Shown one piece after another: positions 45,717 through 57,025 of a DNA stretch of 64,000 nt; position 1 is the first letter of the stretch; every line of letters starts with the position of its first letter. Below the pieces are notes generated by a model. That model was not told the origin of the DNA. It ran no database searches and saw only the letters and a list, made by a program, of their open reading frames with translations. This DNA comes from Zymoseptoria tritici IPO323. Its lineage: Eukaryota; Ascomycota; Dothideomycetes; Mycosphaerellales; Mycosphaerellaceae. The stretch spans positions 1,488,001 to 1,552,000 of the forward strand of contig NC_018214.1 of assembly GCF_000219625.1 (NCBI RefSeq), written 5' to 3'. The translations under genes were made by a program, and so were the position numbers.

Positions 45717-46606
45717 ATGGCACGCCCTCGCAAGTCGCGTAACCGCGGGATGCATCCTCCTTCCGGGCCGCAACGCCCAGCTGCAACACACGCTCTCTCC
45801 TTAAAGGCAATCGTTCGCGCAACCAAAGTACTCGATCGCAGCAAATTCCAACTCCTCGTGTTGCCCCGCGAGCTGCGCGACTCGATCTATGGCTATGCCA
45901 CTATCGACAAGCAGGCTGCTAGTCTCTGCGGCACTACGTTCGAGTTGCGCCCTCGCCAGGTTGCACAGTGGAACCTTCTTAGCGTCTGCCGCCAAGTCCA
46001 GATCGAGTATCAACAAGGTAAGCATTGAGCGGAAACGTGCATCTCTTACTTTTGATCGCATCACTGCGCTATTAAAGAGCTTGCTAACACGACTCCCAAT
46101 CACTGGTAGTTGTCGACAAGTCCGCCAGCCTCGAGATCTACGATCTAATGGACACTATCCCGTCCCCTGCGGAGATTACCAGCTTGCCCGCAGCCGCTTC
46201 CGGCATCACTTCGCTGGTCATTTATCTCATTTCGGACGCAGCTCTACAAGGAATCTCCGAGATGACACAGCACAAGCGCTGGGTTGACAAGGTCTTGCAT
46301 CTGCTTCCGAATCTGCGCAGCCTGAGCTTATCGACTCACGCTCCCTTGGCCTTCAGCTTCGGGATTGCTAGGATGGAAGCTGAGCTAGCTCCCTGGATGA
46401 AGCTACCTTTACTTCGTGAGTTCAAGGTATGGGATGCGTTCAAGGAAGTGAAACAGCTGCGGACCATCGAGGAGCACGGCAGCTCGTCTGAGCGCGAGGT
46501 TTTGGTCATGGAGTGGTCGAAGGAGGGTGGGGGCTGGCAGGACCTCGACCAGCTCGAGATCAAGAGAGCGGCTTTGAGGCTCGTTGAGATTGGTGATGAG
46601 CTTTGA
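45717..46606 (+). CDS. PRELRD-motif paralogue A of a tandem family, 265 aa
   Basis: First of four tandem paralogues. Exons are 45717-46017 and 46110-46606, joined G|TT (VVDKSASLEIYD). The N-terminus is basic (MARPRKSRNRG). The family head motif is FQLLVLPRELRDSIYGYA at residues 44-61, which recalls the short N-terminal LPxELRxxIY motifs of fungal 2EXR/F-box-like orphan proteins. The second part has EITSLPAAASGITSLVIYL, a WVDKVLHLLPNLRSLSL helix and EVLVMEWSKEGGGWQDL. There is no signal peptide or membrane segment. The function is unknown; a leucine-rich, F-box-adaptor-like surface is conceivable but not shown. A further in-frame ATG lies at 45660. Confidence 0.75.
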
Positions 46607-46964
46607 GGTCGAACGGTTCGATGGAAGACGGTACGACAGTGGCTTTGTGGACGGTGAAGTGGGAGAATACGGTCAAGGTCAGCTACCACGAGACATTTCT
46701 CCTTTCCTGGTCGCATGGCCAATCTGACCTCTCTAGTGGTAGGCATACCGAAAGGTATGAAGAGTCCTTCCAGTCGGCTCTGTCGTAGCTAACAGGAGCT
46801 TTCAATGTCACTGTCTCACATGCAAGAAGCCGGGCATAATCCGTGCCTGCTCATGCGCTAAAAGTAAGCTAAAACTTGACGTGCATCGTCACTTCTTCAC
46901 GACTTCACCAGACTTAGTCTGCTCAGACGCACTCGGCTTGTGCCAAACTTCCTTCATCAACACC

Positions 46965-47829
46965 ATGCCTCTCCTATCTCTAGGCATGGCCACGGCATCG
47001 AACTACCAGCAAGCGATGGTGGCCGCGCGCCCAAGCACGACAAACGCAGCAGATGCGCAACGAGACATCTTTCGCTTTTTCGATCTGCCACGAGAGCTGC
47101 GCGACCTGATCTGCGAGTATGCCCTCTTTGATGGAGCGCCAACTAGTCTCTGTGGCACCAAGGTCAAGCTGCGGCCTCGTAATATTGCCCGCCAACATGT
47201 TTTGACCGTTTGCCGGCGACTCAAGAACGAGATGGAAAAAGGTGAGTACAGCCGAGACTTCTTCTTAGCTCTTTTCACAACATGATCAATGCATCGAAAG
47301 TCGCTGACGCTCATGGCCACATCCTGTAGTTGCAGCAAGTCGCGCCACCCTCGACGTTTTCGACTTGAATGGACACATCCCTGAACCGAACGAGATCATC
47401 AGCCTCCCTGTTGTCGCTGCCAGGACTTCTGCGTTGGTGCTTCACCTCATCCGCTCGAACTGCAAAACCGTCGACGAATACGCACTTATGCCTGAGATCC
47501 AGCGGCACAGGCTCTGGATCGATAAGCTCTTGCAGATGCTACCAACACTCTGCAATCTGACCATAATTGTCCACACTCAACGGGCGCAAACCTGCGGACC
47601 AGATGCAATTAGTGCGCTGAAAGAAGTTCTGGCACCATTGATGGAATTAGCGCATCTCGAAACACTCGAAGTGTACAAGGCGGAGGGATCGTTCGTCATG
47701 ATAAAAAGCATCGAAGAGCACCGTGCTGCTACCATTGGCAGCCTCCTGGTCATGAAGTGGTCAGGAGTCGGAGGGAAGTGGGAAGACGTCCACGACGAGC
47801 CGACTGCTGTGGAAACATCGGTGCAGTAA
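46965..47829 (+). CDS. PRELRD-motif paralogue B, 258 aa
   Basis: Exons are 46965-47241 and 47330-47829, joined G|TT (VAASRATLDVFD), the same position and phase as in its neighbours. Motif FRFFDLPRELRDLICEYAL; then LCGTKVKLRPRNIARQHVL, as in A (LCGTTFELRPRQVAQWNLL). The second part keeps EIISLPVVAARTSALVLHL, WIDKLLQMLPTLCNLTI and LLVMKWSGVGGKWEDV. Its closest relative among the four appears to be A (inference from these shared stretches). The start could instead be the Met at 46986. Confidence 0.75.
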
Positions 47830-48218
47830 GCGTATGGCGTGTGGAAGGCCAACAAGAATCGGAATTCTGGGCAGCGCCGCAGCAGGATACTGTTGTAAAC
47901 CACGAGCGCCTGGACCGGAATTACTGTGGTCGCTCAATCCAAAGAGGATCGAGTCGTAGCTCTTCGCCATTCGTTGATGGTAACTTACGGCGTCAAAAAA
48001 TGGTCAATAGAATGTTACCTTTCTCGATTCCTCTTCATCAATGTTGCGGTCCGCTTTCACGTGAAAACCGCGGTCGTGCTCCATGCTAGCGTACACGCTA
48101 ATGCACGCTCGCAGCTCCAAGCAGTGTTCGCGATTTTGTCCAGACTTTCTCTTCGACACAATCGACACAAAAAAGTTCTCATCAACATCGTAACCAAGCA
48201 AAATCAACAGCGCCAACT

Positions 48219-49131
48219 ATGCCGGCGGAACTTCATCAACCAGCGACTGCCGCGCCACCTGCGCAGGGAGCGATGGCAAGCGCAAACGCCGCACCAAGCG
48301 CATCGAACGATCAGAACAGGGACATCTTCGAGTTCTTCGAGTTGCCGAGGGAGCTCCGCGATCTCATCTATGGATACGCTGTTGATGAAAAGTCCGCTCT
48401 CCAGTTCGCCGATACCGAGTTCCAGCTGCGATGCTGCGACGCTCCTTGTGTCAATTTCCTGCTTGTTTGCCGACAGGTCAAACTAGAGTACATGGAGAGT
48501 GAGTACAGTATCCAGCGCAATACATTTGTCATGCTAGCGAGAATCCTCTCTGAAGCTTTACTGACCGCTGCCGCGGCGTTCTGTAGCTTCCAACAAGTTC
48601 GGACCGACACTCGAGATTTTCGACTTACTACAGGCAGTGGCGGATCCCTCCGACATCAAGTCACTCCCTGAACCGATGCTACTTACTACTTCGCTGCACT
48701 TGCGCCTCACCTCGGATTTGGATGTTCAAGGCAATAATGAGATGACCAGCCACATGCACTGGGTCGCCAAATTCCTGCCCATGCTTCCACGGCTCGACCG
48801 GCTGGCAGTAACGGTCCTTTGCCCTGTCAAAGGCGCCTTTGGTACTGCTGAGATGGCGCATCATCTGGCTCCGTGGTTGCGTCTACCGCACTTCAAGCAG
48901 ATCGAGGTGTACGATACGAGAAAGGAGATTTACTCACTGTCGGACATCATGGCGTACGAAAATCTGATGGATCGTAAGCTTTTGAGCATGAGGTGGTCAG
49001 AGGAAGGTCAGAAGTGGGAGGATAGCCACGGAAAAGATCTCGTGTTGGAAGAATGGAAGGAATTTGACGATGACGATGACGAGACCGGAAATGGGGACGG
49101 GTACAAAAACGAACAGGGAGAGGGTGTATAG
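48219..49131 (+). CDS. PRELRD-motif paralogue C, 274 aa
   Basis: Exons are 48219-48498 and 48587-49131, joined A|CT (TSNKFGPTLEIFD). Motif IFEFFELPRELRDLIYGYA at about residues 35-53. The second part keeps DIKSLPEPMLLTTSLHLRL, WVAKFLPMLPRLDRLAV, LAPWLRLPHFKQIEVYD and LLSMRWSEEGQKWEDS. It ends with an acidic tail (EEWKEFDDDDDETGNGDG). The 5' flank is homologous in part to that of A. Function unknown. Confidence 0.75.
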
Positions 49132-49682
49132 GCAGATGAGGGAGAATGGAAAGATGATGTGTCGGGTGCAGCTGGAACGCAAGAGCGGGCAGCGGAACAA
49201 GCTGGAGTGATCGGTGTCGTCATGCTAGAGACAGCGCAGAGCGGCGATCGTGAGGCGATGTGTCTACAAACCAAGATGGTGAGCGATCTTGACTGCCTGC
49301 GTCTAAGGGGCAGCACAGCGCAGTCTCGAGCGCCGAGTATACTTCAATGCATCGCAGGAGAGCTGTTGAGTGACTGTAATGTATTCAAATTTTCAATCAA
49401 CAAAGCTCCTGCTCGCCGCACCGCACGATCGCATCTGCTGTGCGCATTATGATACGCAATATTTCACGGTGCTCAATGATCCAGACAATCTCAACTGTGT
49501 GTGCTTTCAGTAGAATGCCAGCCTGACTCAATCGAGCTGCAGACGCTAGACCTGTCACATGCAAATTCATGGACATGAACCCAGCTAGTGCCTGCTAGCG
49601 CAAACATGTAGCTCAAAGCTCGTCTTCACGAATTCCGCAACTTGACCATCTCTGCTCGAAGCAACACTCCGCTTGCGCAAAT
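49132..49682. other. intergenic spacer within the array
   Basis: No gene is recognised. Spacers A-B (46607-46964) and B-C (47830-48218) are likewise empty and hold untranslated sequence and promoters. Confidence 0.4.
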
Positions 49683-50815
49683 ATGGTTCCTTTCCAACCG
49701 CAGACCCATGCGTCTCCCAGCATGGCGACCACGCCACACCATCAGCAAGCACTCCCAGCTGCGCGACAGGGTTCACCAAACATGGCCATCGCAGCAGACG
49801 CATCGAACCATGAGGATCGCAGCACCTTCCATTTCTTCGATGATGTACCGAGGGAGCTGCGCGATCTGATCTACGAATATGCGCTTCACGCCCCACAGCG
49901 TTTCTTACTCGGCAATTCCAAGTTTACCGTGCAGCCTCGCCGCGTTCCCTGCTCGCATCTATTGACGGTCAGCCGCCAGTTCAAGAGCGAGTACATGAGC
50001 TGTAAGTACAGCTCAGAGTCTAGCGCATGACACGATCGCTTCAGCCAGCCTTCTGAGTGCTGCGCATCCGGGCTCGAACAGTCGCTAATCCGTCCATATC
50101 ACTTCTAGGTGCCGACAAGCTTGCGACATTGGACATCTTCGACCACGGCGAGTCTCTCCCGCAGCCGCAAGAAATCGTCTCACTGCCCAGCCCCGCTCTC
50201 AACATCTCTTCGCTTGCGCTTCACCTCATCGCGGAAAGCAGCGATCCCAGCTTCCCGGATATGGACCTTCATATGAAGTGGGTCAGGCATATCATGTCTA
50301 TGCTCCCGCGTCTTCGAAGTCTGAATGTAACTGTGCACGCCAACTCGGAAGATCTCGCCCGTATCTTCGGCATCAAGAAAGCTGTCGCTCCATGGGTACA
50401 GCTCACGGTTCTCAAGGAATTCGAGGTGTACAAGACGCCGACATTCATGATGCCGAACCTTTGGTCGGTTTCCGGACATGAAGGGATGAAGACCCCGGAT
50501 TTCCTGGTCACGAGATGGTCGCTGCAGAGAGGCGAGTGGGAGGACTCCACTGACAAAGGGCCTGTTTTGATAGGCTTGTTGGATGACGTGCAGGACGAGG
50601 AAGACGGCGGAGAAGACTCCGGGGACGCTGGCGACGATGTTGAACACGACGAGGAACGCACGTCAGTGAAGGATGAGGACAAGGAGGAACACAATGAGGA
50701 AGAACTCACCGCGGCAGATGACGAGTCTGACGAGGAATGGCTTGCTCCTGTGAATCCTTACGAATACGGCACGGAGGAGTATCGGCAGTTCAAGCGGGAA
50801 GTGTTGGATGCGTGA
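49683..50815 (+). CDS. PRELRD-motif paralogue D, 341 aa
   Basis: Exons are 49683-50001 and 50109-50815, joined T|GT (CADKLATLDIFD). Motif FHFFDDVPRELRDLIYEYAL. The second part keeps EIVSLPSPALNISSLALHL, WVRHIMSMLPRLRSLNV, VAPWVQLTVLKEFEVYK and FLVTRWSLQRGEWEDS. It is the longest copy because of an acidic C-terminal extension of about 90 residues rich in Asp and Glu (DVEHDEERTSVKDEDKEEHN), ending EYGTEEYRQFKREVLDA. Such a tail may mediate charged contacts, but function is unknown. Confidence 0.75.
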
Positions 50816-51244
50816 GGATGGGTTTGAAGTGTGACCATCAAGCAGGACGGAGCAGGACCATTCACAATCTGCTTGTTTGCGTTTCGGTCTCATCTTGAAG
50901 GCTGAAAATGTTGAGTGCAGATACTTGCGAGGCGGAGGTAGAGCAGACAGCAGGTCACTTCGTGGAAACAGACCTAGACTGAGTATCAGCGAGCGCAACA
51001 TCGCTACGAGGTGTCACGATACTCACAACACTGATATACCAAGAAGCGCAACTGTGCGCTCGCTACACCGTTGAAATTCGATGAGCAGGTGCGAAAGCAG
51101 CTCAGCGAGAAGATAGATCTCATTCAGAAAAAGATACACTGAAATGTACACACACGCTCAAGCTATCCAGCTCGGGAGATCCTCCAAAAAATCAGTCCAA
51201 CTCCCATCAAATGTCACCATCATCGCTTGCTGTTTTCAGTCTCT
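50816..51244. other. convergent spacer between the array and fumarate reductase
   Basis: Nothing is recognised beyond the two 3' flanks. Confidence 0.4.
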
Positions 51245-53368
51245 CTAGTACTCCAGAGTGATCTCCTGGTCCTTGACGCGTCCAATGACAATGGAGCTCG
51301 CGTACCTGTTTGCATGTTAGCAACTGTCCCGAAGACCGTAAGAAATGCATTCTCAACTCACTTGGGAATAACCTCATCATCGTGCATCATCTCAAACTCC
51401 TCTGAAGCGTCCTTGCCCATGTGGCTGAACAGTGCCTGAGGACCACCGGGGTGCTCGTCAACCCAGTTGGTGACATCCATGACGATACCCTTGACTGCGA
51501 TCCACAGGTCCTCCTTCTTGTTGTGCTTTGCGACCTCCTCCAAGCTGAACTCCTTCTCAGGCACCTTGAAGTTCTTTGGGTCATATGGCTCATCGACCTT
51601 GCCGGGCTCCTGGTTCTTGCCCATGACGGGTGCAGCGGAGTGCTGCTTTTGCTGGTTGATCTTATCTGCGGCGCTGTCGCTGCTTGAAGCAGAGGCACCG
51701 TTGCCCCACTCGACGGAGATCTTGCCGGGTGTGCTTGGGTCGATGTGCAGGCTGATTTGGCCGGCACGGGTCGCGGCGGAGCCACCGGCGCTGTTGAGTG
51801 CCTGCTGCATGAGGTACTTGCTTGAGCTGGCACCCGCAACACGGCCGTAGACGACACATCCGAGGAGAGAAGAACCACCGAGACGGTTGGCACCGTGAAC
51901 ACCACCAGCCAACTCACCGCAGATGAACAGACCATCGAAAGGCTTGCCCTGGTTGTTCAGGACCTGAGCCTGGTCGTTGATCTCGATACCACCCATGGTG
52001 AAGTGGAGCACGGGCTCCATCTGGGCGACGTGGAAGTCGTCGTTGACCTCAACCGGGAAGTTATGGAAGAACTTCTTGTTGTATGGATCCTTCTCCTCGC
52101 CGTTGGCGTACTTGTTGTATGCAGTGAATGTCTTGTTGAGCGCCTGCTCGCCGCAGCCGATCTCCTTGGCAAGCTCCGCTCCGGTCATCTTCTTCATGAG
52201 GCCACGGCCGGAGTAATGGCGAGTGTGGAAGTCGAGAGTGTTGGATGCCTTGCTGTTGAGGACGAGGCGAATGGGCCACAGACCCTGCTCCTTCTGCTTC
52301 CACATCTCGTTGGAGACGAAATCACGGTGCTGGAGCTCATCGACGAATCGCTCTCCCTTGTTGTTCAACAAAAGACCACCCTCTCCACGGAGAGCCTCAG
52401 CAGCCAAGAACTTGGTCTTTGCGGTTGGGTCCTTGGGGTCGACCAGACCAGTTGGGTGAACCTGCACCTTGTCCATGTCGATGTCGTTGGCACCAATCTT
52501 CATCAACATCTTGTGTCCGTCACCGGTAGCGTGGTTGCCGTTGGTGGTGGAGAGGTCGAAGGTATCGGGCCTGTGCTTCTTGAGGAGCGAGTCCTCTGTG
52601 AAATCGGCGGCGTAACCACCGGTGGCCAGGACAACTGGGCCGTCCACAGTGACCTGCTCGCCGTTGAACTCATATGTGACACCAGTGGCACGCTGGCCGT
52701 CCATGTTGATGTTCTTGACCTTGGCCTTCTTGATGAGGGCTACACGCTCTGGCTCTTTCTCGGACAGCTCCTCGAATCGCTGCATGAGCGCGTAGGTGAT
52801 GGCCATACCGGGGAATTTGGCATCGTGGCCACGGTGGGTACGCGGGTAGGAGTGTCCTCTGTGGGAGATCGTCAGTATCGCATTTCTCGGGTATTGCGGA
52901 TATGTCAAAGTACGTACCCTAACCGGGAAACGAGGGTCAGGTCGAGGTTGAAGACATCCTGCAGCCACTCGACAGCGGCGGCGGACTGGTATGTGAGGAC
53001 CTTGATGAGATCTGGTCGAGCCTTGTCACGGGCGGACTTGAATGTGTCGTCGTAGAATTGCTTGACGCTGTCCTGGATCTTGTGGTCGACCTGGGTGCGG
53101 GTCAGGGCTCCGTTGATTCCGGAGGTGGCCTTGGTGGAATTGCCTCCCATGAAGTCTGAACGCGCGCATTAGTGGATTGTTGGCCGGCGAGACATCGACG
53201 ACGAGGACGTACTGTTCTTGTCGAGGAGGAGAACATTGCCACCGGCGAGGTAGATGGTGTGCGCAGCACTCAGGCCGGAAACTGTCCTATTGTCAGCGGA
53301 TTGCACCCCTCTTTTGGGCGTGGAGAGTACTCACGGCCGGCGCCGACGACGATGACTCTCTCAGGCAT
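51245..53368 (-). CDS. soluble fumarate reductase with C-terminal cytochrome b5 domain, 632 aa
   Basis: FAD flavoprotein of the Osm1/Frd1 type that reduces fumarate to succinate, helping reoxidise FADH2 or NADH. Five exons: 53368-53335, 53281-53213, 53155-52918, 52858-51362, 51305-51245; all phases agree. The N-terminal dinucleotide-binding motif VIVVGAGLSGLSAAHTIYLA is built across the first intron. FAD and substrate landmarks are NSTKATSGINGALT, VVLATGGYAADF, TTNGNHATGDGHKM, DKVQVHPTGLVDP, ALRGEGGLLLNNKGERFVDE and GGVHGANRLGGSSLLGCVV. After a Ser/Ala linker (about 470-545) a cytochrome b5 domain follows, with heme-ligand His in WVDEHPGG and MMHDDEVIP. There is no cleaved signal peptide, so it is cytosolic or organellar by an unseen signal. 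The fusion is common in filamentous fungi. Confidence 0.94.
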
Positions 53369-54351
53369 GATTGATGATATGCTGAAGATTAAAGAGAGAG
53401 ATGTGTATGAGGAGGTGTAAGAGAGAAGGAGGTTGTGTGTGAAAGGAATGGAAGACAGATCTTTGGTATACGAAGAGGTCCGTCTCGGTCAGGTGCGGTC
53501 TGCCTCGGCACATCCGACGGGAGACTCGAGACTGGCGGTCGCGTTGCTTGGAGACTCTCGAATTTATTGGGTGGCAACGCCGGGAACAAGGGCACGAGAT
53601 CACGACGAATTGATGGACATCTGTTCTACAATGTATGCACAAGTATGCTGTCGGCTCTACACACTCATACACCGAAATCTGCTTTCACATGCGATATTCC
53701 TCCACAGCCTCTCTTCTGCACCAGGATGTTTGCGTGAAACTGCTAGGTGACCATCAAGCAAAAAGCTCGCGCTCGTGATTCACAAAGGGCGCCCTTCCAG
53801 GATCTCGCCCCGCAAAACCTCGGTTTGACATGTGAAGATTTGTGGAGGGTCTGGAATTGTACGGCGCGGCCAATCAACGACCATATATTTACTTCCTCCA
53901 CCTTCTCCGGAAATGTCTATTCCACCGCTAGCGGGAAAGCAGTATCCTTTGCGGAGATTCACTTTGCGCTTGCCATGCGAGATCTCTTCTCCGTCAAATC
54001 GCTCCAAGTGGCGCACTCTCAAAGGGGAAAGCAAATGCCGAAACAGCGAAGCACAGAAGGCCGGCCCTGCACATTGCCCTCAGGCAATGTCACGCATTCT
54101 GCCGGCGAGGGTACAGGGTCCTGCACAGAACTCGGGAATAATGCACCGCTCGGGCAGAAGCTGTGCATGCCCTGCGTGGCATGCTTGACGGGCATGTTTG
54201 ACACAAAGTCACGCGCACAACCCGCAGTGTTGTTGCTGTGTCAGAATGTCCTTGCCATTTGCTGTCTATGATTCATTGTTGTCGCTGGTCCTCGCATGCT
54301 ATCCAGTAGCCCAAAATCCCAAAACTCCAGACTGGTCCTTTTTCTCTCGTT
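53369..54351. other. intergenic region
   Basis: About 1 kb between the fumarate reductase start and the 3' end of the ice-binding-type gene. ORFs on both strands are short and featureless. Confidence 0.35.
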
Positions 54352-54439
54352 CTAATACCGGTGAGGATATCCTGGATCGAACTGTCAGTGCTCATGTTCG
54401 CATGTTTCTCACTCACAGTTCCTCACACACAATCGTGGA

Positions 54440-55805
54440 CTACATACCTGGCGGGTAGCCTGGTGGCGGTGGTCCGTAGCCAGGAGCGCCTGCGAACGTG
54501 GTCACCGCGTAGATGGCCGGCGCTTCCTCACAGTCGTCGGTGACTGTAGGAAGAGGTGCAGCTGCAGTGGTGGTCTCTTCACATTCTTCGTACGCTGAAG
54601 TGGTTGTCGTCGATTCTGTACAGTCGCTGTGGGCTGGAGCGCTCGAGGTGGCATTCGGCGCCGTGGTAGATATCCCATGAGGGATGCTGCCAGTGCCTGG
54701 CAAGCCCGTGCCGGTAAATGATGAAGGATTTGAGACGGTCGATGAAACATTGAAATAGCCGGAAATGCTGGCAGGACGGGAAGGGCTCGCAGACGACGTC
54801 GATGGGGAAGTAGTAGCATTGCTGCGCATGGTCGATGATGCAAAAGTAGGTGCTATCGAAGTAGCGTTGCTGCGCATGGTCGATGATGCAAAAGTTGGTG
54901 CTGTCGAAGTAGCGTTGCTGCGCATGGTCGAGGATGCAAAAGTAGGTGCTGTCGAAGTCGCGTTATTTGGCACGATCGCTGACGAAGAAGAGGCTGGTGC
55001 CGAGGTACTATTGGCCGGTACAGTGGACGAAGGCATGATTGAGCTGACGGGTAAAGCGGCCGAAGAAGAGACGGTAGAGTTGGAAGAACCACCGGAAGCT
55101 CCACACGAATTGATCATGTCGGAATCGAGTACAATAGCGGATCCCGCGTACAGACCACCTTGGACCTCCGCAGCCGTGTTGAGTGTGATGTCAGTACCAG
55201 CCAAAATGTTGCCGGCGAACGCGCTTGTTGTCCCGATGGTAGCTGCGGACTTCACAATCCAGTACACACTACAAGGATCAGCTTGGTCCCTGAGGTTGAC
55301 CATGGAGCCGCTGCCAGTGGTGAGCGAACTCCCGATCTGGATGACATATAGCCCGTCGCCGGAGAGAGTCAGCATGCCATCAAGGGTGACGGCAGAGTCG
55401 AAGCTGTAGATACCGGGACGAAGTGTCAGGCCCGCGAGACTTGCCAATGCTCCGAAGCGCTGTGTCGGAGGCAGTCCTTGTCCTTGCTTGAATGCCGCTG
55501 TGGAATCGGCTTGGGCTTGTTTGGCGACTTCGTTTGCAACGGCCAAAGTTCCCGTGTACAGTCCTGGCGGGAATCCGGTGACGGCTAATGTTGATGTTAG
55601 TCTCAGCTTATTTGAGCGTGGTCTTGGTCGACTGACAAGTCCCTGTCGTGCCGACATCTCCGTTGATCTCAGTGTCTCCAGTGTTGCTGACACCAGCTGG
55701 AGCAAGAGCCCCGAAACTGCCTGCAGTTCCAAGATTGACGGTCCCTTGAGCATGAGAGAGGGCAGCGCTTGCCACAAGCATGCGGACGGCATCGCTGAAC
55801 AGCAT
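54440..55805 (-). CDS. secreted DUF3494 ice-binding-type protein, 437 aa
   Basis: Exon 1 is 55805-55637 and exon 2 is 55584-54440, joined T|CC (GTTGTSVTGFPPG). Signal peptide MLFSDAVRMLVASAALSHA, then a DUF3494 domain (about residues 21-215). Landmarks are VNLGTAGSFGALAPAGVSNT, GDTEINGDVG, LAGLTLRPGIYSF, LTLSGDGLYVIQIGSSL, CSVYWIVKSAATIGTTSAFA, GNILAGTDITLNTAAEVQG and LYAGSAIVLDSDMI. This beta-solenoid family includes fungal and bacterial antifreeze proteins. The tail (220-437) is Ser/Thr/Pro-rich with three 16-residue repeats and NAT glycosylation sequons, like a cell-surface stalk. There is no hydrophobic GPI signal at this end. A GTATGT overlaps the stop, so a further exon may end the gene at 54352 (see findings). 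Ice binding is family knowledge, not shown here. Confidence 0.9.
54813..54956 (-). repeat. three 48-bp in-frame repeats in the ice-binding-type gene
   Basis: Units 54813-54860, 54861-54908 and 54909-54956 differ at only a few positions. Each encodes 16 residues of the form SNATSTAPTFASSTMR with one N-glycosylation sequon. A diverged partial copy (NNATSTAP) precedes them in the protein. Confidence 0.95.
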
Positions 55806-56338
55806 GATAGCGGACGAAGGACGGATGAGAGTCGGTACGGAAGAGGTGTGCAGCACTGCTCTGACTTATACTGGTAGACAGTGGTCGTCAACCAGGTTTG
55901 CTGCTTACCCGAGATGAGAGGGCACAACCCAGATGCGCTACTACGGCACGTCTAGGGGTATGTCTTGCCGCTCGCGCACAGGTACAGAGCCACGGCCCCA
56001 CACAGATCGAGGAGTTCATCCCTGACGCACCACATGGCATCGCCAATGTCCTTCCAAGCGCGATCAGTGAGGTCCTGAGCTTGCGACGACTTTCGTGCTC
56101 TCTGTTGGGTAGTGTCGTTCGCGATGAAGCGATTGTCCTCTGCCTGATCGTCGCAGGGTTGTTTGTTTGCGTGCGGTCAGAGTTAGGGACCCGGTCTTCA
56201 TACAGGGCTATGGGCAGACCTTTGCCTCTATGCAGCCCAAGTCCTCACTCGACAGGACTGGGTTCGGCAATTTGTTCTCTTGTTTGAAGGCGTCAACCTG
56301 AAATGTTCGCAAGACGAGACGCTCAGCTTCTCGAAGTT

Positions 56339-56368
56339 GAAAGGCTTGAAAGTGAAAGGCTTGAAAGT
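56339..56368. repeat. two tandem 15-bp units
   Basis: GAAAGGCTTGAAAGT occurs twice in direct succession. Confidence 0.8.
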
Positions 56369-56487
56369 GAGACCACTGTACCGAGTTGTACGCCATCGGC
56401 AGAGACTCCATACTAGCAGGGCTCGACGGGGCGTTCCTGGATCATGGCCGGGTTGTCTGGGACGTGACGTGGACAACGATCAAGATT

Positions 56488-56509
56488 ACGTCGGAGTGTA
56501 CTCCGACGT
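56488..56509. repeat. 22-bp inverted repeat
   Basis: Perfect 10-bp arms ACGTCGGAGT and ACTCCGACGT are separated by GT. It contains CGG/CCG triplets and lies about 520 bp upstream of the cyclophilin start and about 680 bp upstream of the divergent ice-binding-type gene. A protein-binding site is possible. Confidence 0.7.
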
Positions 56510-57025
56510 GCTCAACAGAGCGGACTGCATCTGACCACAACTGATTGTTGTTTGTGATCTGAATTGCTTGTACAGCGAAGCGAATTGTGTTCTTCCACAG
56601 CGATGCAGGTACCCGTCTTGTATGTGGTACTACCAAACAGATGGTCAGCGAAGAAGAAACGGCGCCGTCCTTTGTGCTGAGACGATGCACGTCGTTCCGA
56701 ATTCTATCGCAATGGCATCTTGTCCTTCGATTTGTGTTATGCCCTGCTCGTGTCAAAGTGATGTCGAAGGTTACGAGTGAGTGAAGTCCTCGTTTAGACG
56801 AGCGCACATGGGCTGGACCCTTTCAAGATCGGCACATGCATTTCCGCTTTGAGATTCCGCAAGAGCACGAGCCTCCTTCCAAGTTTCACACCAGCACTCG
56901 TCACCGCCCCCAAAGCTCAGACATCAACGTTGAGCTTCCGCCTCAGTCTCACACAAACATCAACCCTCCACCACGAACCACGATATACACAACAAACAAT
57001 CAATCGACATTCAACGTCACTCAAA

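Larger units (their letters stand above)
55806..57025. other. 1.2-kb intergenic region
   Basis: No gene is supported between the ice-binding-type gene and the cyclophilin, which are divergent. It contains a 15-bp direct repeat and a 22-bp palindrome, listed separately. Confidence 0.35.

Noticed and set aside
51895..53055. 386-codon plus-strand ORF
   Set aside because: It is antisense to the fumarate reductase gene, whose domains and splice sites are unambiguous.
54765..55409. 214-codon plus-strand ORF with repeats
   Set aside because: The repeats are the reverse reading of the 48-bp repeats of the ice-binding-type gene.
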